From positions 1-31,207 of the forward strand of contig JAGKTU010000018.1 in assembly GCA_021153265.1 (NCBI GenBank): a stretch of DNA of 31,207 bases, given 5' to 3'. This document shows, piece by piece, positions 9,332 to 16,390 of this stretch (within the stretch, counting starts at the first letter, position 1; every line of letters begins with the position of its first letter). Origin of the DNA: Clostridia bacterium (GTDB lineage Bacteria > Bacillota > Clostridia > Oscillospirales > Oscillospiraceae). Both the position numbers and the translations under genes were made by a program. Under the pieces are notes generated by a model, which made no database searches, was not told the DNA's origin, and saw only the letters and a program-made list of their open reading frames with translations.

Positions 9332-9585
9332 CAGGATATATGCAGCTTGATGGCTGCAGCGCTGTTCTGGTAGCAATAGTGCTCATACTCGTTGGCATCG
9401 ACAAACTGGCAGCCGATGGCTTCATCCAGAAAAAGGGTCGGCATGCCGGCGAGCTTCTCCGGGTCGGGGGTTGCTTTGCAGTTGTGGGGGTCGGTAGCAA
9501 GCTGATATTCCCACGCACAGTCCGCAAGGTGCTGGGACACTTCATAGCGTTCATAAAATAACTCGGGCTTGATATATGCTTTCAT
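9331..9585 (-). CDS. candidate RiPP precursor peptide (84 aa, 4 Cys)
   Basis: A small acidic protein lies between the PqqD and kinase genes. It starts at ATG 9585 with GAGAGGTAA upstream and ends in a TGATG overlap with the kinase gene. The N-terminal part (MKAYIKPELFYERYEVSQHL) looks like a recognition leader. Four cysteines sit at residues 23, 36, 59 and 71, the last in HYCYQN. No transmembrane segment or double-glycine cleavage site is visible. Its size, position and neighbours (RRE protein, radical SAM/SPASM, kinase-like ATPase, signal-peptidase homologue) make it the most likely substrate of the locus, with cysteines as candidate thioether donors and Ser/Thr/Tyr as candidate phosphorylation sites. 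From memory, similar short proteins with a SQH-x-A-x-C leader and a YCY-x-N end occur in gut Clostridia, but I could not check this. It might instead be an accessory protein. Confidence 0.72.
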   Translation of the reverse strand: MKAYIKPELFYERYEVSQHLADCAWEYQLATDPHNCKATPDPEKLAGMPTLFLDEAIGCQFVDANEYEHYCYQNSAAAIKLHIS

Positions 9586-9611
9586 AGGTATTACCTCTCG
9601 TTCGAATAGAA

Positions 9612-9884
9612 CTACGTATCCTCAATGAGGATATTCAGCTGCCGCATTTGTGCCAGGAAAGCGTCGGTGTCCTGAGCGGCTGCCGATTCGGAGACATCAT
9701 ACTCGGTGGTCAGCGCGGCGATCAAATCTTCTCTGGAGCAGCCGGTTTTCAGTTTCTCATAGAGCATCGCGCCGCTTTCGGACATGGCTACCAGACCTTT
9801 TACAGTCATGGCGGCTTCGCCCACGGGGATCAGCAAATGCTCATCGGCTATTTTTCTATAAATAAACAGGCTGCTTATCTTCAT
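9612..9884 (-). CDS. PqqD-family peptide-binding chaperone (stand-alone RRE)
   Basis: This 90-residue protein has the PqqD-type layout: an N-terminal beta segment (MKISSLFIYRKIADEHLLIP), then VGEAAMTVKGLVAMSESGAMLYEKLK, then a helical C-terminal half with REDLIAALTTEYDV and FLAQMRQLNIL. PqqD-fold proteins (RiPP recognition elements) bind the leader of a precursor peptide and present it to the modifying enzyme, usually a radical SAM protein, which is found three genes downstream. The start at ATG 9884 is chosen because AGAGGT lies at the right spacing. A frame seven codons longer starts inside the peptidase gene and is less likely. The gene begins 4 nt after the peptidase stop and ends 26 nt before the peptide gene. 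Confidence 0.85.
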   Translation of the reverse strand: MKISSLFIYRKIADEHLLIPVGEAAMTVKGLVAMSESGAMLYEKLKTGCSREDLIAALTTEYDVSESAAAQDTDAFLAQMRQLNILIEDT

Positions 9885-9888
9885 AGAA

Positions 9889-10374
9889 CTACCTCTTATT
9901 GGCATTTATGAAAAAATGCGCGAACAATGTGTATATATGACATACGGGTCTTCGGATGGGGAGTATCCGGATCCAAATTTTCTCGAAGAAGTCCCACCAG
10001 AACTGACCGGGGGATAAGTGCTTGCCGTTTCGATCCGCGGATGTCATGATGGCGATGATCTGATCCGGCTGAATGCCGGGCTCTAAGACGGTCTGGGCAT
10101 CGCCGACCATGGTGAGGCCTTCTTTGGACACCCGGTATACCCGGTGGAATACATAACCACCGCTTTTGCGCCGGTACAGCACCGCATCGCCCCGGCGTAT
10201 GGGTCTGCTGGGGCGGGACAGGTACACCGTATCCCGTCCGCCGATGAGGAACGGGGACATGCTGCCGCCGGTGATGACCAGAGGGAGCGATTCGATGGAA
10301 CTGTCCTCCCGGAGGAGGGCTCGGTATTCCTCCAGCAGGATCTCCGGGGGCAGAATTCTGGTTTTGGTCTGCAT
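9889..10374 (-). CDS. S24/S26-type peptidase (signal-peptidase I homologue, Ser/His type)
   Basis: This 161-residue protein carries the S26 boxes: ITGGSMSPFL with candidate nucleophile Ser38, RRGDAVLYRR (60-69), GGYVFHRVYRV with His77 where bacterial signal peptidases have the general-base Lys, and a late GDAQ box. The His matches the SipW/ER-type Ser-His form. The N-terminus has no clear membrane anchor. The C-terminal stretch (FWWDFFEKIW onward) is aromatic and hydrophobic and may associate with the membrane. The start ATG 10374 has AGGAGG upstream. It is the first gene after a good promoter. In this context it may remove the leader of the modified peptide or act during export. A transcription-factor-like S24 autoprotease is less likely because no HTH is present. 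Confidence 0.82.
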   Translation of the reverse strand: MQTKTRILPPEILLEEYRALLREDSSIESLPLVITGGSMSPFLIGGRDTVYLSRPSRPIRRGDAVLYRRKSGGYVFHRVYRVSKEGLTMVGDAQTVLEPGIQPDQIIAIMTSADRNGKHLSPGQFWWDFFEKIWIRILPIRRPVCHIYTLFAHFFINANKR

Positions 10375-10401
10375 GACTCCGACCTCCTGCTGAAAGTGAA
10401 A

Positions 10402-10423
10402 TTCCCCCCAAATATTGGGGGAA
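10402..10423. repeat. inverted repeat in the leader of the peptide operon
   Basis: TTCCCCCCAA and TTGGGGGAA flank a 3-nt centre between the promoter (10471-10499) and the first start codon at 10374. In RNA it would form a short hairpin about 30 nt upstream of the ribosome site. As DNA it is a near-palindrome that could be an operator. Which of these applies is not known. Confidence 0.5.
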
Positions 10424-10470
10424 ACTTGGGATGTTGCATAAATACGGGTTTGGGTAAGATTTGTTATTTT

Positions 10471-10499
10471 ATTCTATCACATAAGCATCAGAATGTCTA
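10471..10499 (-). promoter_or_regulatory. promoter of the peptide-modification operon
   Basis: Read on the minus strand, a -35 TAGACA (10494-10499) and an extended -10 TGATAGAAT (core TAGAAT, 10471-10476) are separated by 17 bp. The transcript would begin near 10464 and carry a leader of about 90 nt. It is the only good sigma-70-type promoter seen upstream of the five-gene set. Confidence 0.65.
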
Positions 10500-10574
10500 T
10501 ATAAAACTGATAAAAAATAGGGAAAAATTGTAAATCTTGTCTAAAAATATTGCGTATTGGAGAAACAGGGCAAA

Positions 10575-10609
10575 ACATCCCCCCCACACCGGCGGGTGTG
10601 GGGGGATGT
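10575..10609 (-). terminator. rho-independent terminator after the GNAT gene
   Basis: A near-perfect hairpin (ACATCC...CACACC against GGTGTG...GGATGT, loop of about 4 nt) starts a few bases after the GNAT stop at 10614. On the minus strand it is followed by TTTT. It separates the transporter-dehydrogenase-GNAT transcript from the peptide operon. The rest of 10375-10613 is AT-rich promoter DNA. Confidence 0.75.
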
Positions 10610-10613
10610 ATCG

Positions 10614-11117
10614 TTACTTTTTGATCCTCAGCAAGTAATGGGCATCGTCTTCTCCGGCGATATAGGCGCCGTTTCTGCAAATGGCCTTGAAGGAGGGGAT
10701 GTTGGTTTTCAGCACGCGCAGGTATATTTCGTCCTCCGGGATGATCGTTCTCGCCACATCCAAGATCAATGCCATTCCCCTCGTGCCGTAGCCTCTGCCA
10801 CGGTATTCCTTTCGGATGCTGTAGCCGATATGACCGGCACCCCAACGCAGGGCATCCGTCAGATGGTGCCGGATACGAAATTCGCCAACCAGCGTATCCC
10901 CGTCCCACAGATAGTAATAGGTCGCAGGCACGAACCAGTCGGGCATACCCACCGGATGCTCATGCATCATCATGGTGGGCAGTGCGGTATCCCGGTAATC
11001 CTCGAAAGAAATACCTTCATAGGGGTTGGTCACGCCATTTTCGTCCGCAGGCATAGAAGCAACATATTTCCATTGCGCCAGCGCATCTTCATAGTTCATT
11101 TTTCGCAGTTGCAACAT
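10614..11117 (-). CDS. GNAT-family N-acetyltransferase
   Basis: This 167-residue protein has the acetyl-CoA binding motif of the GNAT fold in YSIRKEYRGRGYGTRG, preceded by the strand GHIGYSI and followed by NIPSFKAICRNGAYIAG, the usual motif-B region. It would transfer an acetyl group to an amine on an unknown small molecule or protein. The start ATG 11117 is chosen because AAGGAGC sits upstream; a longer frame to 11192 lacks a ribosome site. It is the last gene of the minus-strand run that begins with the ATPase at 16145, lies 71 nt after the dehydrogenase and is followed by a terminator. Confidence 0.85.
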   Translation of the reverse strand: MLQLRKMNYEDALAQWKYVASMPADENGVTNPYEGISFEDYRDTALPTMMMHEHPVGMPDWFVPATYYYLWDGDTLVGEFRIRHHLTDALRWGAGHIGYSIRKEYRGRGYGTRGMALILDVARTIIPEDEIYLRVLKTNIPSFKAICRNGAYIAGEDDAHYLLRIKK

Positions 11118-11188
11118 GGCTTTGGGCTCCTTCCTCTTACTGTTTTCCGGCCCGTTTTGCGAAATACATTCCGGAATGAATCTGCAAA

Positions 11189-12157
11189 TCAATAGCCCTT
11201 ACAAAAATCAATGATATTCTTTTTTTCTTCCTGCGCCTTATCCCGCATCAAATTATCGCAGAAAATATCTAAAATTCTCTTTCTGGTAAGCATATTTTCG
11301 CCCCAGCTGATTCCCGAAATATGGGGGGTCAATACCACATTTTCCATATTCCTGAGCGGATGCTTTTCCGGTAACGGCTCCGGATCTGTAACATCCAAAA
11401 CCGCACCTCTGAGCCGTCCATTCAGGAGCGCATTGGCTAATTCGTCCGTATCGACGATAAAACCCCGGCCTACGTTTACGAGGATCGCATTTTCCTTCAT
11501 TTTTTGAATTCTCTCCGCATGAAACATTCCTGCGGTTTCTTCCGTTCCCGGAAGCGCGATCACTACCACATCCGCGCTCGGCAGTTGGGTATCCAAACTG
11601 TCTATTGTATATATTTCATCAAAAGGCAACTGCTTGTCGCTGCGAGTACGACATATTCCAACCGTATAAGCCCCAAAACATTTGAGTTTTTTTGCCGTTT
11701 CCCGGCCAATGTTTCCGGTCCCTAAAACAAGAACTCTTTTTCCCTCTAAGGTATCATCGCCCTCGATTCTGCTCCAGCCACCACTTTTTACTTGTTCACG
11801 ATATGGAATCAACATCTTTATTAATGCAAGAATTCCGGAAATAACATATTCCGAAATAACCGCTCCGAAAGCACCCGAAGCACTCGTGAGAACAACATGA
11901 TCGGGAAAATCCGAAGCAGAAGTGTATTTATTGGCGCCTGCCCAGGTCATTTGAATCCATCTAAGACTTTTCATAGCATGAATTGTAGCACACGCAGGCT
12001 CACCAAATACAATTTCTACATTCTCACAATCCTCGCTTTTGCGGAGTTCTTCCTCATTGTCAAAAAACAAAACATTATCTTCTTTTTCTACAGATGCTAA
12101 TATTTGCTTCTTCTCCCAGTCCATGCATTGCTTGATAATCGCAATCGTTCTCATCAT
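11189..12157 (-). CDS. D-isomer-specific 2-hydroxyacid dehydrogenase
   Basis: This 322-residue protein has the NAD(P)-binding motif GTGNIG at 146-151 and the catalytic Arg231 (VNVGRG), Glu260 (DPEP) and His279 (TPHISG) typical of the family. That predicts NAD(P)H-linked interconversion of a 2-keto acid and a D-2-hydroxyacid in the cytosol. The specific substrate cannot be assigned. Its ATG overlaps the TGA of the HTH regulator gene upstream (ATGA), so translation is coupled. The gene is visibly more AT-rich than its neighbours, with many A/T-ending codons, which may reflect acquisition from a lower-GC donor. Confidence 0.88.
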   Translation of the reverse strand: MMRTIAIIKQCMDWEKKQILASVEKEDNVLFFDNEEELRKSEDCENVEIVFGEPACATIHAMKSLRWIQMTWAGANKYTSASDFPDHVVLTSASGAFGAVISEYVISGILALIKMLIPYREQVKSGGWSRIEGDDTLEGKRVLVLGTGNIGRETAKKLKCFGAYTVGICRTRSDKQLPFDEIYTIDSLDTQLPSADVVVIALPGTEETAGMFHAERIQKMKENAILVNVGRGFIVDTDELANALLNGRLRGAVLDVTDPEPLPEKHPLRNMENVVLTPHISGISWGENMLTRKRILDIFCDNLMRDKAQEEKKNIIDFCKGY

Positions 12158-13038
12158 TTTTCCCCTTCCAGTTCAACAATTAGTTCGGAAAAGATGCCGG
12201 AGGTGCTGATAACGTTCTGAGCGTTCTCGTTTTCGGGCAGATCAACGGGTTCGCCATTTTTACGAGTAATGACCGTACACTTTCTGCCGTTGTTCTGCAA
12301 GCTGATGTTCTCGCCATTCTTCAGATGCACCACGGTCTTGGCCTTGAACTGGTTCACATCCAGCCGGGGGCAATTGCCGGTCACCCAAACTTCGTAGTCG
12401 GTCTTGGCGGTCAGCTCCACGCTGCCCATGACATCCCGGATATAGACCTTTTCGGCGTCGCCGTCATATTCCAGCCGCGCAAGCCGCAGGTCTTCCACAT
12501 ACAGCATCTTGACGGAGGCATCCACCTCGGCATGCTCGGTGAGCTTTTCGGGCAGCAGGAGGGTAATGTCCACGCTCTCCTGAGTCTCAAAGCGGCTGAC
12601 GCCCTTCTTATTCTGTAGGTCCACATCCAGCTTGCCCTTCTTCTCGTCCAGCTTGATCTTGAACAGGGAGCCGATGTCCTCTAAGGTGTCGGAGGAGAGC
12701 CGGATGCGGATCTTCTCGTCGGAGCCGGTCTTCAGGGTGATACTTCTTGCGCTGCCCAAGTTGATGTCGAAGTGCTTCTGGGTGTCGATGTCGTAGGCCG
12801 TTTCGCTTTCATAAACAACAGGCTTATTTTCCTGCCGCTTGACCTCGGAGAGCACCAGTTCATCCAAGGTAAGCTTAAACAGCTCAGCAAGAATGATCAT
12901 ATTTTCCACATCGGGGAGGCCTCTCTTGGTCTCCCACTTGGTAATGGCCTGCCGGGACACGCCCATTTTCTCTGCCAGCTGTTCCTGAGACAGGCCCTCG
13001 TTGATTCGATACTGCTTTAACTTATCACCAAAATCCAT
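12154..13038 (-). CDS. HTH (XRE-type) regulator fused to a DUF4097-like beta domain
   Basis: The first about 65 residues form a Cro/CI-type helix-turn-helix (LSQEQLAEKMGVSRQAITKWE, split here as LSQEQLAEKMG and VSRQAITKWE), followed by LPDVENMIILAELF. The remaining about 220 residues are beta-rich (IRIRLSSDT, VDITLLLPEKL, VELTAKTDYEVWV) and resemble the DUF4097/adhesin-like beta repeats often linked to HTH regulators in Bacillota. No membrane segment is seen. The start ATG 13038 follows AAGGTG. An upstream extension of 10 codons would overlap the permease end. It lies 10 nt after the permease gene and probably controls that transporter operon, perhaps through the boxes at 16203-16285. Its ligand is unknown. 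Confidence 0.82.
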   Translation of the reverse strand: MDFGDKLKQYRINEGLSQEQLAEKMGVSRQAITKWETKRGLPDVENMIILAELFKLTLDELVLSEVKRQENKPVVYESETAYDIDTQKHFDINLGSARSITLKTGSDEKIRIRLSSDTLEDIGSLFKIKLDEKKGKLDVDLQNKKGVSRFETQESVDITLLLPEKLTEHAEVDASVKMLYVEDLRLARLEYDGDAEKVYIRDVMGSVELTAKTDYEVWVTGNCPRLDVNQFKAKTVVHLKNGENISLQNNGRKCTVITRKNGEPVDLPENENAQNVISTSGIFSELIVELEGEK

Positions 13039-13048
13039 AGTTTTCACC

Positions 13049-15376
13049 TTATTCCTTAATGAGTGCATATGCCGAGATCTTCCGGATGGGCATACAGAGA
13101 ATGATACTGATCATCAGATTCAAAATAATTTCCACTGCGGCGAAGAGCATCAGAAAACCCAAGGAGACTTCCATGCTGTGCTTCATAACGCCGAGGGCTT
13201 CAAAAATCACCTGAAAAATGCCGGGCATGTAAACAAGTGCCGCCACGCTGGAGAGCAAAATCGCCGCCACGGACACGGGCATAAAAGAACCGGCGGTCTG
13301 CCAAATAAGCTGGGCGCTGGTGTAGCCCATGGCCTTGTAAATGCCCAACTCCTGTCTGCGCTTAATGAGCAGGGACTTGATCACGATGTAGAGGATGAAC
13401 AGGACGATGAGAACCGTCACGATGAAAATCACCACGGTCAGCACCACGGTGATACCCATGTACATGCTCTGGGCTTCCTCCATGAGTTTCTGGGCATTGG
13501 CGGTCTGCGACACCATGTCGGCGTAGCGTTCTTCGATGCGGCTGATGAAGGCGGCCGCGTCGGTGTTTTTCTTCAGATAGACGTAAAGAGAGGGGATCAC
13601 AGGCGCTTCGGAAAGGCTCTCGTAGCCTGCCATGCTGAGGGTACACAGTTCGCCGTTCAGGTTGACGCTCTGGACGAAGCCGGTGACTTGGAAAGTTTTG
13701 GCCATATCGCCCAGCTTGACGGTCACGGTGTCGCCGATGTTATAATTTTCAGCGAAGGCGTTTCCTAAGGCGATCTCGTCGGCCTTCTGAGGATTTTTGC
13801 CCTCGTAGCACACATCGTTGCGGGTCTTGGAGAAGTCCTCGCAGGCGAAGACAGTTGCGGTCTTATCTCCAATTTTAACACTACCGGTGACATATTGCAA
13901 TGCGTTTTCTACATTGGGCTCGGCTAGCAGCTTGTTCTGCAGGGCGGTAACGTCGGCATTCTCGGAATAGACGATGACATCGGGGGTCTCGTCAGACAGA
14001 GCAGACATGAAGTTCTCGGGTTTGATCGCTACATTGTAGAACAGAGTGCCGGAGAAGGCTACCAGAACCGTCAGCGCAAAGCAGACCAAAAACAGCAGCA
14101 CATTCTGCTTCTTGCAGGCGAACATCTGCTTCAGCACCAGAAGGATCTGGGTATTGCCACGGGTTTCCGCCAGAGGCAGGGGGTTGCGCTTGCTCTGCTT
14201 AGAGCCAGAGTTGCCCCGGAGACCGTCGATGGGCTGGGTCTTCTTGATCTTACCGGCGGAGATGACGGTGAAGAAGGTCACCACCAGAGTCAGGACACCT
14301 ACAACCGCCGCAAGGCTGACGAAGTCAAAGGCAACCGCAAAGGAGAATCCGGACTGGAAGGTCAGCACGGAGGCAAGAAGGGGCAGGACGGCATAGGACA
14401 CGCCCACACCCAGAGCGGAGAACAGCAGTGCTACCATGGCGTAGGGCATGGAGATACCTGCAACGATCTGTCCACTCGTGTAGCCCAGAGCTTTCAGCAC
14501 GCTCATGTTGACGATTTCGGACTCGATGGCGTTCTTGACGCGGAAATTGCTTAAGAATACGCTGACCGCCAGTATGATCAGAGCGAAGGCAGTCAGAATC
14601 AGGATTAGCAGATTGCAGACTTGATTACGGGTGGTCTTGACCTTTTGCCGATCCAGACAGGAGAGCATCATAGCGCCCTCCTTTTCCAGTTCCTTACTCA
14701 CAGTTTCCTTGGTCTTTTCCAAATCTGCACCCTCCCGGAGGGTCAGGGAATACTCCACCACAGCCTTGCCGTCCAGTTCCGCTGCCAGAGCCTGAAAACC
14801 ATCTTCCGGCAGGTAGGCGCACATCATGGATGCGCCGTAGTTGCCATACTGCATCTCTTCGATGACGCCGGCGACGGTGAAGATGTGGGTCTTTCCGTTC
14901 AGCACATAGGTGATCTCATCGCCCACCTGAAAACCGCCGACCACGCAGATGTACAAAGGGACATAAATAGGGTTCTTGACTTCGTTTTCGCTCTCGGACA
15001 CCATCTCGAAGGTGTTCATCGTCCGGGCATCTTCCAGCTTGTAGAAGACGGTGTTCATGGCGAAGTCGGTGTCCAGAAAGTCCCGGACGGTGGCTTCCAG
15101 AAAGAGCGCTTCGTGGCTCTCTGCCTTCTCAATGCCGGAAAGCTCAGCCAAGGCGGCTTCCACGTCGGAATTGTGCCGGAATTCCGGCACCAGAACGTTG
15201 ATATCCGCGGTGTTCAGCTTTTCGAACTTTGCCACATAGGCAGGATCCACCTGCACCAGCAGGACTGCGGCGCAGTTTAAGATCAGCGCCGTGATTAGAA
15301 TAATGATGCCGAAGGAAATATAGGAAGAACGATCCTTCTTAAGGTTGTAAGCAACCTGATTCCATACTTTTTTCAT
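13049..15376 (-). CDS. FtsX/MacB-type ABC transporter permease (system 1)
   Basis: This 775-residue membrane protein has two FtsX-like units. A first helix near residues 20-42 is followed by an extracytoplasmic domain of about 200 residues. Three helices then lie around 255-380, with a coupling segment VLKALGYTSGQIV. A second copy follows with a helix near 428-450, another outer domain, and three helices ending at ISAYALIKE. The second coupling segment is IYKAMGYTSAQLIW. This mechanotransmission architecture drives export, lipoprotein handling or antimicrobial-peptide defence using the partner ATPase, whose gene ends 1 nt upstream. The substrate is not predictable. Length and topology match the duplicated, ten-helix or near ten-helix permeases common in Clostridia. 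Confidence 0.9.
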   Translation of the reverse strand: MKKVWNQVAYNLKKDRSSYISFGIIILITALILNCAAVLLVQVDPAYVAKFEKLNTADINVLVPEFRHNSDVEAALAELSGIEKAESHEALFLEATVRDFLDTDFAMNTVFYKLEDARTMNTFEMVSESENEVKNPIYVPLYICVVGGFQVGDEITYVLNGKTHIFTVAGVIEEMQYGNYGASMMCAYLPEDGFQALAAELDGKAVVEYSLTLREGADLEKTKETVSKELEKEGAMMLSCLDRQKVKTTRNQVCNLLILILTAFALIILAVSVFLSNFRVKNAIESEIVNMSVLKALGYTSGQIVAGISMPYAMVALLFSALGVGVSYAVLPLLASVLTFQSGFSFAVAFDFVSLAAVVGVLTLVVTFFTVISAGKIKKTQPIDGLRGNSGSKQSKRNPLPLAETRGNTQILLVLKQMFACKKQNVLLFLVCFALTVLVAFSGTLFYNVAIKPENFMSALSDETPDVIVYSENADVTALQNKLLAEPNVENALQYVTGSVKIGDKTATVFACEDFSKTRNDVCYEGKNPQKADEIALGNAFAENYNIGDTVTVKLGDMAKTFQVTGFVQSVNLNGELCTLSMAGYESLSEAPVIPSLYVYLKKNTDAAAFISRIEERYADMVSQTANAQKLMEEAQSMYMGITVVLTVVIFIVTVLIVLFILYIVIKSLLIKRRQELGIYKAMGYTSAQLIWQTAGSFMPVSVAAILLSSVAALVYMPGIFQVIFEALGVMKHSMEVSLGFLMLFAAVEIILNLMISIILCMPIRKISAYALIKE

Positions 15377-15377
15377 A

Positions 15378-16145
15378 TTACCATCCCATCTCCATCAGAA
15401 AATCGTTGAGTTTTGCTTCTCTTTCCTTATTTTCTTCGGTGTATCGACCAAGGTCGCACTCACCGAAGATCTTGCCGTCCCGGACGTAGAGCACCCGGTT
15501 GCCCCGGAGGGCAGTCTTCTTATCGTGGGTGACCATGATGATGCTCTGTCCCTCGTTGTGTAGCTTCGTGAACACATCCAGCACCGCCATGGAGTTACCG
15601 GAGTTCAGCGCGCCGGTAGGCTCGTCGGCGAAGAGAACCTCGGGCTTATTGATTACCGCCCGGACGATGCCGGCCCGCTGGGCCTCGCCGCCGGATACCT
15701 GAGAGGGGAACTTTTTCTGGGTGACCTCGGGGATATTCACCAGATCAAACAGTTCCCTGGCTCGCCGGATCACGTCCTTCTTGCTCTCATCGCACAGGGC
15801 GCTGGCGGTGAGCACATTGTCCATCAGGCTCATCTTATCCAGCAGGTAGATCTGCTGGAAGACGAAGCCGCAGTTGCGCCGTCTGAAGATAGCCAGCTTA
15901 TCATCATTCAAAGAAGTGATGGTCTTTCCATTAAAAATGACCTCGCCTGCGGTGGGGCGGTCCATGCCGGACAGAGAATACATTAAGGTGGATTTGCCTG
16001 CGCCGGAGCTTCCCATGATGATGGTAAAGTCTCCTTTATAAAGGTTCAAGTCCAGATTTTCAAAAATGGTCTGCTCGGTGTCGCCGGTGCGGAAGCTCTT
16101 CTTCAGATTCTTTGCTTCAATGATCGTTTGCTTGTTGCCTTTCAT
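15378..16145 (-). CDS. ABC transporter ATPase (system 1)
   Basis: This 255-residue ATPase has Walker A GSSGAGKST (45-53), Q-loop FVFQQ (94-98), signature SGGEAQ (151-156), Walker B VLFADEP (170-176) and the switch His207 in VTHD. It is of the LolD/MacB/BceA class that pairs with FtsX-type permeases, here the next gene. The C-terminus ends LNDFLMEMGW, nearly identical to the end of the second ATPase at 20326 (LNNWLMEMGW), so the two are likely paralogues with a shared tail. It is the first gene of the operon reading left from the divergent control region; ribosome site GGAGGG is upstream. Confidence 0.93.
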   Translation of the reverse strand: MKGNKQTIIEAKNLKKSFRTGDTEQTIFENLDLNLYKGDFTIIMGSSGAGKSTLMYSLSGMDRPTAGEVIFNGKTITSLNDDKLAIFRRRNCGFVFQQIYLLDKMSLMDNVLTASALCDESKKDVIRRARELFDLVNIPEVTQKKFPSQVSGGEAQRAGIVRAVINKPEVLFADEPTGALNSGNSMAVLDVFTKLHNEGQSIIMVTHDKKTALRGNRVLYVRDGKIFGECDLGRYTEENKEREAKLNDFLMEMGW

Positions 16146-16183
16146 AATAAACCCTCCGTTTGGTGTTTCGTTTTGATGGGGTC

Positions 16184-16285
16184 ATCATACACGAGGGAAG
16201 GCCGTAGCACCACCAACAGCCGTTTACAAAGGCTAAAAAAGCATGCTACGCACCGTAGCATCGGGGAAAATAGGCTATTTTCCCC
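16184..16285. promoter_or_regulatory. divergent control region with CGTAGCA boxes and two inverted repeats
   Basis: The 245-bp gap between the system 1 ATPase and the plus-strand membrane gene holds a minus-strand -10 candidate TATGAT (16184-16189) with no good -35. CGTAGCA boxes occur at 16203-16209, 16254-16260 and, inverted, 16244-16250. The last two form the 8-bp-arm repeat ATGCTACG-CAC-CGTAGCAT (16243-16261). A second perfect repeat, GGGGAAAATAG-G-CTATTTTCCCC, follows at 16263-16285. One box sits where the -35 would be, as for an activator or repressor site. The HTH regulator at 12154 or the response regulator at 19602 could bind; this is inference. Confidence 0.55.
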
Positions 16286-16334
16286 CTAAAAGTGCAGAAA
16301 CGTTTGGCCCTTCCTCTCAGACAGAATGAGTAGA

Positions 16335-16363
16335 TTGCATTTTCGCAGGCCTTGTGCTATCAT
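16335..16363 (+). promoter_or_regulatory. promoter of the plus-strand membrane protein/GNAT operon
   Basis: The -35 TTGCAT (16335-16340) and extended -10 TGCTATCAT (core 16358-16363) are spaced by 17 bp, 27 nt before the ATG at 16391. The ribosome site AAAGGAGG lies at 16376-16383. Confidence 0.7.
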
Positions 16364-16390
16364 GACTAAGTAACCAAAGGAGGTTAACTT

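Noticed and set aside
7320..10374. Lasso peptide cluster
   Set aside because: The kinase-like protein and PqqD-type protein recall lasso clusters, but no asparagine-synthetase-like cyclase or transglutaminase-like protease is present, and a radical SAM enzyme is.
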